A DNA stretch of 6,585 bases from Singulisphaera sp. GP187. GTDB lineage: Bacteria; Planctomycetota; Phycisphaerae; Phycisphaerales; SM1A02. The translations under genes were made by a program, and so were the position numbers. The notes beneath the pieces are model-generated. The model was not told the DNA's origin, ran no database searches, and saw only the letters and a list, made by a program, of their open reading frames with translations. The stretch covers positions 1 through 6,585 of the forward strand of contig CAMDEL010000086.1 in the NCBI GenBank assembly GCA_945896765.1, written 5' to 3'. Within the stretch, counting starts at the first letter, position 1. The number at the start of each line of letters is the position of its first letter. Shown here piece by piece: positions 1-6,353 of the stretch.

Positions 1-2906
1 ATGCCGAATTTCTCAACGGTATTCATCTCCGAATCACACAAGGGTTAGACCTTGCTCGTCGAGGATTACGAATGGAATTGAGAAGTCTTGTTGACGCAAA
101 GCCACCCTTATTGCTTGTCCTCGATCAATTGTCAGATCCAAAATCTGCCGTCGCCCAAATCGACGACTTCAAAATAGATTCAAAGCAGGAGGGAAATATT
201 ATTCTAAATCTTCCGGCTTATTCACATATTGAAACTTGGCGGAAATATTGTCGTGAAAATAATTTGGCCATCCCGCCACTGATGAATGTTGAGAACATTA
301 CTGAAATTCGAGAGGCGGTTTCTCTTGCTTATAGAGATCGATTCGACCAACTCCATCGGCTCTTTCGCCGACAGAATCTCGCTCTCGCATCAGTTTCTAT
401 GCGTCTTGATACCTTGAGATTACTGGCAAAGCGCGATAGAAAAAACCCGATTTGGCATGAAGAGATTATTCGGTTCGAGAATGAACTCATTCAGGAATTG
501 AGGCACTCACTTTCAATTTCAATTCAGATGGGACTGTTGTCAGAAGCAGAACACATAATGCAGGATCTATCGAATGGCGAATGGCGCGGAGTTGCGGAAG
601 TCCAACTCGCAGTCGCTCAGTGTGAAGTGCAAGTCAACGCAGCATGGGCGGAACATGCGGTGGAACACGCCTCCAGGCTTGCGCAGCAAATGTTCGCAAA
701 CTATATGGCGGAGTCGATTGATCAAGTTCGCGAGTCCTTGGTTCAGTGGGAAATTTTCCTCGACAGAATGGAACGTGGCGATACTGAAGTTCCGAGCGAG
801 CCGCTTAGCATTGTCACACCGATCATTGAGTGGCTGAATCTTCGTGATGCCGAGATTGAACTTACTCGTCAGACGAAAGAACGACTTGAAGCCCTTGAAC
901 GTGTCACCGTTGATCCAACCACCTCTGCGATAGATGTTCAAGCGTGTCTCATTGCAGCAGAATCCATTCTGGCAGAAGTACCCCCCGCTTTGCGAGAGAT
1001 CGCAGAATGGCGTATTCGGGCTCATCTTGCTCAGATTAAAACTCGCCGCCGGATGAAAGTTTTTGCAATCATCTTTTTGATTACGTGCAGTCTTGGGTTT
1101 GCAGTTTGGTTCATGATGGACCAAATTCGTGCTTCGAGGGAACAGATATTCATAGTCGCACTCGAAGCGGCAGTAGATCGAAATGACGGCGCGCAGATCG
1201 AAAGATTGATGTCTGATTCATCCTATACAGAGGAAGGATTTGATCAACACCCGAGTTCTTTGGCGGCCATGAAAAGGCACACAGACTTACTTGCCAAACA
1301 AGGTGAAGCGGATAAAAACTTTGAAAATCTTTTTTCGCAGGCCGGGGATCCAACAGCAATTTCTGCCAATCGATCAACGATTGAGGCGTCAGCAAATATC
1401 GCAAGAACAGATGATCAGCGTGAAAGAGTCAAACAGTGGAGAAGTGTCCAAAATGCTGTTGAAGCAAGAGTGGACGAAGAGCGTAACGACGCGTTCCTCG
1501 TTGATGTTCGCAAGTTTGGTTCAGAAATTGACCAGCTCGAACTCTTGCAACCCGGCGACGCTGACACAAGAGAAAAATTACGCCAGTCAGAGCGATTTGC
1601 TGATCGGATTGCAGCAATAGGAGATATCTCACAAGATGCAAAGGTTGCGTTTGAAATCCAAAGAGGTCGGATGCAATTGTTTCGCATTGAAGTCGACCAA
1701 GCGATTGTGGCTGAACAATTAAAGATTTCAGAAGAAATACAACTTCAAAAAATTAGAGTGGCAATGACTTCGCCTCAAAAACTCCCAGAGCTTTTTCGTC
1801 AGTTTGCTTCTGATTTTCCGGGATCGACATATTCAGGTGATTTTTCTGAGGTGGCGCGTAACGCCGAACAGTGGCAGGCGATTGCAGAGTGGCTTGATCT
1901 TCGAAAGTCTTTTATACAGAATCCAATCCCAACAACAGAATTGGATCGCATGAATCGCCGACTTGAGCTCCAAAAGTTTCGATCGAATCATCCGAAAAGT
2001 GCTATCGATGATTCAATTCATAGATATGAGGAATTGCTTATCGATAACTCAGCATGGATCGAATGGCTGCACAACACACTGCGGACTTGGACGCCTATGG
2101 CTATGCAGGAACTGCTACTGAAAAACGGAATGCGTTATTTTTATGACCCTACAGACCCTCCACTGGTGGCTGGAAATCAATCAAAAATCTATTCTGTTTG
2201 GAGTAATTGGAAGGAGGGCGAGAAAAAACCTGAAGTCATTCAGCGAGCGGACATCAAGTCAGATGGACCGAGCCCCCAAGAACTTTTGAAGAATCGATTG
2301 GAAGAGTTGCTAACTGGTCGCGATGCAAAAATCTCAATAGAAACTGCCTTCAAAATCATTCTCGCCATTCGCGATTCAAAAGATGTTGATCCAGTCGCTC
2401 GCGCCACACTGATCGATGGACTCATACCGAAAGTTCAGAGTTCGGCTCCATATCTGAAAGAGCCTATTGAAAAGGCGATTCAATTGCTCGCAGCTGCAAA
2501 TTTAGATTCAATTCAATGGACTGCACCTGGGATTCCATCAAGTCGCAAGGACTTCAAAAGAATGACCGAGCTTCTCCAGCTTGATATTCCTGTAAATGAT
2601 TGGATACAACTTCAAAAAGATCAGGAAAGTGCTGTATCAATATGGCTGAGGAGTGATCTGCGTCTGGTAGGAATGATCGATCAAAACAATCCGACTCAAC
2701 ATATTCGAATCGGTGCCGATGTGAGGCTAAGACCGAAGGAATTTTTATATATAGTCACGAACTCATCAACCATTCTTCCCATTGGTACCGTCGACCTAAG
2801 TGGAAGTCCCTTGATTAGTGCTCATGTACGAATCATCCCAAGCGGAACGCCTGTCTTCGCTGGAATTGACCGACCAGTGACAATGACTGGTGGAAAGAAA
2901 AAATGA
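1..2906 (+). CDS. Large single-span membrane protein of unknown function, first gene seen of the motor operon (probably 5'-partial)
   Basis: I do not recognise a family. The first in-frame ATG is at 72 (944 residues, numbering used here), and a GAGG at 61-64 could serve it. However, the same frame is open with coding-like sequence from base 3 (AEFLNGIHLRITQGLDLARR) and has no usual start codon there, so I think the gene begins upstream of the window. Residues 1-329 are mostly helical and charged. One hydrophobic segment lies at about 330-349 (VFAIIFLITCSLGFAVWFMM), preceded by KTRRRMK. By the positive-inside rule this puts the N-terminal half in the cytoplasm and about 590 residues in the periplasm. 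The periplasmic part is again largely helical, with Trp-containing motifs resembling those before the membrane (IIEWLNLRD near 251, IAEWLDLRK near 604). The last 80 or so residues look beta-rich and end in GGKKK. The stop overlaps the next start as ATGA, which ties it to the channel gene. A scaffold or coupling role is inference only. Confidence 0.8.
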   Translation, partial: AEFLNGIHLRITQGLDLARRGLRMELRSLVDAKPPLLLVLDQLSDPKSAVAQIDDFKIDSKQEGNIILNLPAYSHIETWRKYCRENNLAIPPLMNVENITEIREAVSLAYRDRFDQLHRLFRRQNLALASVSMRLDTLRLLAKRDRKNPIWHEEIIRFENELIQELRHSLSISIQMGLLSEAEHIMQDLSNGEWRGVAEVQLAVAQCEVQVNAAWAEHAVEHASRLAQQMFANYMAESIDQVRESLVQWEIFLDRMERGDTEVPSEPLSIVTPIIEWLNLRDAEIELTRQTKERLEALERVTVDPTTSAIDVQACLIAAESILAEVPPALREIAEWRIRAHLAQIKTRRRMKVFAIIFLITCSLGFAVWFMMDQIRASREQIFIVALEAAVDRNDGAQIERLMSDSSYTEEGFDQHPSSLAAMKRHTDLLAKQGEADKNFENLFSQAGDPTAISANRSTIEASANIARTDDQRERVKQWRSVQNAVEARVDEERNDAFLVDVRKFGSEIDQLELLQPGDADTREKLRQSERFADRIAAIGDISQDAKVAFEIQRGRMQLFRIEVDQAIVAEQLKISEEIQLQKIRVAMTSPQKLPELFRQFASDFPGSTYSGDFSEVARNAEQWQAIAEWLDLRKSFIQNPIPTTELDRMNRRLELQKFRSNHPKSAIDDSIHRYEELLIDNSAWIEWLHNTLRTWTPMAMQELLLKNGMRYFYDPTDPPLVAGNQSKIYSVWSNWKEGEKKPEVIQRADIKSDGPSPQELLKNRLEELLTGRDAKISIETAFKIILAIRDSKDVDPVARATLIDGLIPKVQSSAPYLKEPIEKAIQLLAAANLDSIQWTAPGIPSSRKDFKRMTELLQLDIPVNDWIQLQKDQESAVSIWLRSDLRLVGMIDQNNPTQHIRIGADVRLRPKEFLYIVTNSSTILPIGTVDLSGSPLISAHVRIIPSGTPVFAGIDRPVTMTGGKKK
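61..64 (+). promoter_or_regulatory. Possible ribosome binding site for the ATG at 72
   Basis: GAGG lies seven bases before the ATG at 72. It is the only argument for an internal or true start there. Against it, the same frame stays open with protein-like sequence back to base 3, so this may be chance. Confidence 0.3.
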
Positions 2907-3781
2907 AAGAGCCGATCGCTTCGAACAGTTCCGTCAGAACTTCACCAATTGATTCTCGCCACGGAGACATCGAATGCTTTTTGGGCTTTGCTTCAGGTCG
3001 TTACACAAGAACTCACGGACCATTTTGGTTTGGAATTGCGTTCGTTTTAACTGTTCTGAGCTGGATCGCACTTATCCCATTTCGTGAAACATACTTTGGC
3101 AAAATCATTACAAGTGGGTGGCAAACAAATTGGCTATGCATCTTGTTTACATGGTGGTGTCTCTGCATCTTGTACGCAAAGTTCTTGAAGGTTCGTGTTC
3201 AAAGGCGTGCATTCGAGATTCAAGGACTTTTTCCACTTCGTACTGATTTCGTCCTTTCCCCTGGGACATCTGGAGATGTCTTGCAGCGGATCGCTCAGCG
3301 CGTGGCGCGGCCGCGCGAGTATCTTCTATTCAATCGTGTTTGGATGGCACTTTCGAACCTTGGGAACATTGGGGAAGTGCGTGATGTTGGCGCTGTGTTG
3401 GATTCACAAGCCGACAATGATTCAAGCACCATTGATGCGTCATATACAGTTCTTCGTGCGCTGATTTGGACGATTCCAGTACTCGGATTTATTGGCACCG
3501 TCATTGGTCTTGGAACTGCGATTGGAAGTTTTACTGACGTCATCAGTTCTGGAGACTCCGATCCAAGCGGCGGGAGCACAAATTCGATTCGTGAAAAGCT
3601 ATCACCAGTTGTGGGTGGGCTTGCGACCGCATTCAATACGACATTGGTCGCACTCGTCGCTGCAGTTGCAATACAGTTAATAAGCACATACGTTTTCAAG
3701 CTTGAAGAAGATCTTCTTGACGATTGCGCAAAGTATTGCAATAACAACATTACGAGCCGACTTAAGTTGACGGACTGGTAA
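2903..3781 (+). CDS. MotA/TolQ/ExbB-type proton channel subunit (motor 'A' protein)
   Basis: This is the ring-forming channel half of an ion-driven inner-membrane motor, the family of ExbB, TolQ and MotA. Four hydrophobic segments are visible: about residues 41-60, 76-95, 188-210 and 236-264. The third contains IPVLGFIGTVIGLGTAIGSF, the family's classic P-x-LG-x-x-GTV-x-G signature. The fourth contains VVGGLATAFNTTLVALVAA, matching the GIA-x-AL-x-TT region whose Thr residues line the ion path. The 96-186 loop is rich in Arg and should be cytoplasmic, giving a MotA-like four-helix topology although the motifs resemble TolQ/ExbB. The loop between helices 3 and 4 holds a Ser/Gly/Asp-rich insert (about 215-228). 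The C-terminal tail is short, unlike ZorA. The start overlaps the upstream stop (ATGA) with GGAAAG at 2892-2897 as a likely ribosome site. Its partners should be the two single-helix proteins just downstream. Family assignment is secure; the cellular job is unknown. Confidence 0.92.
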   Translation: MKEPIASNSSVRTSPIDSRHGDIECFLGFASGRYTRTHGPFWFGIAFVLTVLSWIALIPFRETYFGKIITSGWQTNWLCILFTWWCLCILYAKFLKVRVQRRAFEIQGLFPLRTDFVLSPGTSGDVLQRIAQRVARPREYLLFNRVWMALSNLGNIGEVRDVGAVLDSQADNDSSTIDASYTVLRALIWTIPVLGFIGTVIGLGTAIGSFTDVISSGDSDPSGGSTNSIREKLSPVVGGLATAFNTTLVALVAAVAIQLISTYVFKLEEDLLDDCAKYCNNNITSRLKLTDW

Positions 3782-3790
3782 TCCTTTTGC

Positions 3791-3795
3791 TGGAG
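3791..3795 (+). promoter_or_regulatory. Ribosome binding site for the B1 gene
   Basis: TGGAG sits six bases before the ATG at 3802, inside the only real intergenic gap of the operon (20 bases). It supports that start. No promoter or terminator fits in this gap, so B1 is probably read from the upstream transcript. Confidence 0.65.
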
Positions 3796-3801
3796 TGAAT
3801 C

Positions 3802-4647
3802 ATGAGTCGGCGTGCACATTCTTCACCAATGTCTTTTTTCTCATTCCAAGACATTATGGCCTGCGTCACAGGCATCATGATTTTAGTCTCTCTGATATTG
3901 GCGCTTGATCCTCTCAGCAATCAACCACTCGCTTCGACAACACCTGGGCAGTCAGTCATTGTGCGGAAACAACTCGCAAGTGCTCAGGAACGAGAGAAAG
4001 CTGCTCGCGAAAGTCTTGAAGAGAAGACTGCCGTGATGGAGGAAGTTCGTACAACCCAACATGTCACAGGGGGGCAGATACAAAGGCTTGAGAAAATGCA
4101 GCAGGAGGAAGAGCGTCGTATTGAAAAAACGAAGCAGAACAAAGATGCAGTTGCAGCATCGCTCCAATGGTGTGAGAGCGAAATCATCTTGTTGGCGATA
4201 GATGTCAAGCGAGCAGCAGAAAAAGAACGAGCGATCAGAGAACAGATCAGCGATGAGCAGATGAAAGGTCGAGTTCGTAGACAAGATGGACCATTCGAGC
4301 CTTTACAACCGATATTGTTGGAAGTCACTCCAATAGGTGTTGGAATTGGAATTTTGGATGATGAAGGAGTTCCCAAACAAACAGCATTTATCCACGATGA
4401 TCTCATTCGCCGTGCACCTTTAATTTGGGCAGCACAATGGATGGATTTAATTGAGAAATATCCACCACCAAATCCAGCAAATCCAACAGTTGGCTGGTAT
4501 GCGCTCTTTATTATTCGTGATGATGCTGTTCGAAGGGCATTGAATTTGTATTCGAATTTATTTGCAGATAAGTTGGATGCTGGATGGCAACTTTGGGATT
4601 CGTCACAAGGTGGTTTTTTTGATCCCTTGGAGGAAGTGAAGCCATGA
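3802..4647 (+). CDS. ExbD/MotB-like single-helix motor subunit with coiled coil (B1)
   Basis: 281 residues. A short basic N-terminus (MSRRAH) leads into one membrane helix at about 14-35. It begins FSFQDIMACVTGIMILVSLI, with Asp17 where ExbD, TolR and MotB carry the proton-accepting Asp. A long charged coiled coil follows (about 52-155, rich in Glu, Lys, Arg and Gln). The C-terminal domain (about 165-281) has strand-like PILLEVTPIGVGIGIL and WYALFIIRDDAVRRALNLY, which resembles the beta-alpha pattern of the ExbD/TolR periplasmic domain. No OmpA-type peptidoglycan-binding motif is seen. The expected topology is N-terminus in the cytoplasm, remainder in the periplasm. The position directly after the channel gene, and the ATGA overlap with the similarly built B2, support a role as one of two B subunits of the same motor. 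The overall family is inferred from helix position, Asp and context; primary similarity to known ExbD looks low. Confidence 0.8.
   Translation: MSRRAHSSPMSFFSFQDIMACVTGIMILVSLILALDPLSNQPLASTTPGQSVIVRKQLASAQEREKAARESLEEKTAVMEEVRTTQHVTGGQIQRLEKMQQEEERRIEKTKQNKDAVAASLQWCESEIILLAIDVKRAAEKERAIREQISDEQMKGRVRRQDGPFEPLQPILLEVTPIGVGIGILDDEGVPKQTAFIHDDLIRRAPLIWAAQWMDLIEKYPPPNPANPTVGWYALFIIRDDAVRRALNLYSNLFADKLDAGWQLWDSSQGGFFDPLEEVKP
4629..4634 (+). promoter_or_regulatory. Strong ribosome binding site for B2 inside the end of B1
   Basis: GGAGGA lies nine bases before the ATG at 4644 and within the last codons of B1. Together with the ATGA stop-start overlap it supports translational coupling of B1 and B2, which would suit subunits needed in fixed ratio. 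Confidence 0.75.
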
Positions 4648-5495
4648 GTGCATTGCGAAGAAGACGTAGGCGTCGCCGTACTGGAACAACAAGTTCAGAC
4701 GCTTTTGATCTCTTTCTCGATGCCCTGTGTAATGCGCTTGGCGTGATTATGTTCATCATGTTAGTTGTTGTCATCTTTACGAAATCAGCAGATAAAGACG
4801 AGAAACCGATCGATCCAAAGGCCGCAGCGGAGGAAATTGCTCGGTTGGAAACAGAGGCTCAAAAGTTGGAGCAGAAACTTATTTCGGTCATCGCCGCACT
4901 GTCAAGTTTGCCAACCGTTGGAGACCCGACTCTCTTAGAAAAATGGAAGGTCGCAACAAAAAATTTAGAATCGACGCATGAACGTATGCGGTCCGAAGCG
5001 GAGGCATACCAAAAATTGCGAAAACAATTGGAAGCGCTTCAAGGAGCGCAATCAGAGTTGTTGGAAGAAAAAATAGCTATTGATAAAACCACGAATGCTC
5101 TTGCGCAAGCGCGTACAACCAAGCGCGGCGCCGTTCAGTTCATTCGGCTCGCACGATTGAAATGGGATTCCCATCCCAAGTTCGTGCAGATTTTGTGTGC
5201 AGATGGTCGTGTAAGTGCGGCGAATTTTACTGTGAAGGGCCAACGCATTTTGGAGCCAATTGGAATTGGCACAATCGTAAATGACGATAAAAGCGCCCAG
5301 CAAGTTTTCAATCAACTCTTTGCAGGGAAGTATCCAAATGATTACCGAGTTGAAGTCGTGGTTTGGCCGAGTGGATTTGCGGCGTATAAAAAACTGGAAA
5401 AAGTCATTATCGATAAAAAATTTGCGATCAATCCAATTCCGGTTGCGACGGGCGATTCGATGGGCGAAGAGGGGCCTTACCGCGGAGTCCAGTGA
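4644..5495 (+). CDS. Second ExbD/MotB-like single-helix motor subunit with coiled coil and poly-Arg N-terminus (B2)
   Basis: 283 residues, same plan as B1 but clearly diverged. Residues 5-12 are eight Arg in a row, a strong cytoplasmic retention signal. One membrane helix at about 27-45 is preceded by FDLFLDALCNALGVIMFIML. Asp26 sits at the membrane edge and Gly33 seven residues later, the same F-x-D-x6-G-[IV] spacing as in B1. Residues 58-158 look like coiled coil with a Pro/Gly break near 90-94. The C-terminal domain (about 161-283) has strand-helix-strand sections such as KFVQILCADG and YRVEVVVWPSGFAAYKKLEK, then INPIPVATGD, reminiscent of the ExbD/TolR periplasmic fold. No OmpA-like domain is present. 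It is coupled to B1 by an ATGA overlap. The last 22 codons and stop are shared, on the opposite strand, with the end of the transporter gene. A heterodimer with B1 inside the A ring is inference. Confidence 0.82.
   Translation: MSALRRRRRRRRTGTTSSDAFDLFLDALCNALGVIMFIMLVVVIFTKSADKDEKPIDPKAAAEEIARLETEAQKLEQKLISVIAALSSLPTVGDPTLLEKWKVATKNLESTHERMRSEAEAYQKLRKQLEALQGAQSELLEEKIAIDKTTNALAQARTTKRGAVQFIRLARLKWDSHPKFVQILCADGRVSAANFTVKGQRILEPIGIGTIVNDDKSAQQVFNQLFAGKYPNDYRVEVVVWPSGFAAYKKLEKVIIDKKFAINPIPVATGDSMGEEGPYRGVQ
5428..5495. other. 68-base tail-to-tail overlap of two convergent coding regions
   Basis: The B2 stop is at 5493-5495 (+) and the transporter stop is at 5428-5430 (-), so the last 22 B2 codons and the last 21 transporter codons use the same bases. 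On the B2 side the sequence looks like the end of a folded domain (NPIPVATGD). On the transporter side it is a polar Pro/Arg tail after the last membrane helix, so B2 is probably the more constrained frame. No hairpin terminator was seen here. Confidence 0.85.
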
Positions 5496-6339
5496 CAGTT
5501 GCTACAAGTGCGCCGATCAGCATCAAAATTGCTCCGATCCATTTTCTTGGATCGAATGATTCCTTCAGCCACAGCGAGCCAGACATTTCTGCGAAGAGCG
5601 ATTCGAGTGACAAAATCACCGCAGCATGTGCGGGTGGCGCTGCAGTTTGTGCGAGAACCTGCAGTGTGAATGCGATGCCAATAGAGAAGACTGCGGAAAA
5701 CGCGATCGCGCCAGAACCCATCCGCAACAAATCGAGCGAGACGGGTTCGATTCCGAGCGCAATGACCCCAGAAAGAATTCCAGTTGCCGCAAATTGCACA
5801 AATGCAATCCCAAGCGCATCGCCACGCGTTGCAGCCCATCCAATCACATGAACGTGCATCGCCCAAGCGATTGCGCATCCCAAAAGATAGAGATCTCCCA
5901 AAGAAAATTCTCCACCACCTTGCATTGTGAGAAACCAAAGTCCAACAAGAGCAAGCGCTGCGCCAACCCACACTCGAGCAGTGACTCGTTGCCCCCAGCA
6001 TAATCCAAGCAACGGCGTCCAAATCACATATGTGCCAGTGATGAATCCTGCTGTTCCAGCGGTGACTGTCGCCATCGCTTTTTGTTGGAGCGATGCAGCA
6101 AGCAACATCGCGCACGCTGCAGCAAGTCCACCAACCACAGTCACTTTGGTGCGTGCAGATGTTCGGCGCACGACGAATGGAAATAAAATTATCGCACCCA
6201 GCAGAAATCGTGCTGAGTTGAATGTGAATGGAGTATCGCCCATTTCTTGCGTGGCGATTCTTTGCGCAACAAATCCGGCGCCCCAGAGCACAGCGCATAC
6301 GAGAAGAAATCCATCTGCAACTGGAACGGAAATACGCAC
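5428..6339 (-). CDS. EamA-domain DMT-superfamily transporter (permease, substrate unknown)
   Basis: This is a 303-residue inner-membrane protein with about ten hydrophobic segments in two repeated EamA halves (about 8-138 and 146-285), the normal size and layout for the drug/metabolite transporter family (RhaT/YdcZ-like, COG0697). Diagnostic sections are LWGAGFVAQRIA and FTFNSARFLLGAIILFPF in the first repeat, and TPLLGLCWGQRVTARVWVG at its end. The second repeat contains AVILSLESLFAEMSGSLWL followed by KESFDPRKWIGAILMLIGAL, the family's end-of-repeat pattern with the conserved Glu. Substrate cannot be told; family members export amino acids, metabolites or drugs. The start is GTG (6337-6339) with a weak GGA six bases before it. 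It fits the usual distance to the first helix, and the frame has no closer ATG. The gene begins 14 bases after lepB and is probably transcribed with it. The C-terminal 21 residues are a polar tail encoded opposite B2. Confidence 0.92.
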   Translation of the reverse strand: MRISVPVADGFLLVCAVLWGAGFVAQRIATQEMGDTPFTFNSARFLLGAIILFPFVVRRTSARTKVTVVGGLAAACAMLLAASLQQKAMATVTAGTAGFITGTYVIWTPLLGLCWGQRVTARVWVGAALALVGLWFLTMQGGGEFSLGDLYLLGCAIAWAMHVHVIGWAATRGDALGIAFVQFAATGILSGVIALGIEPVSLDLLRMGSGAIAFSAVFSIGIAFTLQVLAQTAAPPAHAAVILSLESLFAEMSGSLWLKESFDPRKWIGAILMLIGALVATVTGLRGKAPLRPSNRPSQPELD

Positions 6340-6353
6340 AGCGGTTCCGCGGG

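Noticed and set aside
1..48. ATG at base 1 opening a 15-codon frame ending TAG
   Set aside because: Too short, no upstream sequence to judge, and it overlaps the better open frame of the large gene.
567..1124. Antisense open frame of 185 codons inside the large gene
   Set aside because: Cys/Arg/Asn-rich with no domain-like pattern, wholly opposite a convincing coding region; a shadow frame.
3295..3819. Antisense open frame of 174 codons opposite the channel gene
   Set aside because: Ser/Thr/Arg-rich composition typical of the reverse of a membrane-protein gene, with no motif. The sense frame has clear family motifs.
5255..5270. Perfect six-base inverted repeat GCCAAT-TGGA-ATTGGC
   Set aside because: Short, AT-balanced, no T-run, and inside B2 where it codes PIGIG; likely chance.
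2903..5495. Zorya anti-phage system (ZorA/ZorB)
   Set aside because: The A protein lacks ZorA's long C-terminal tail, the B proteins lack an OmpA-like peptidoglycan-binding domain, there are two B genes, and no ZorC, ZorD or ZorE-like gene is visible. A distant analogy cannot be excluded.
2903..5495. Ordinary ExbBD-TonB or TolQRA operon
   Set aside because: B proteins have long coiled coils and are about twice the usual ExbD/TolR length, and no TonB- or TolA-like gene with its typical Pro- or Ala/Lys-rich spacer is in the window.
5477..6298. Reverse-strand open frame of 273 codons overlapping the transporter
   Set aside because: Another frame of the transporter gene; rich in Cys, Trp, His and Arg, with none of the EamA pattern seen in the real frame.
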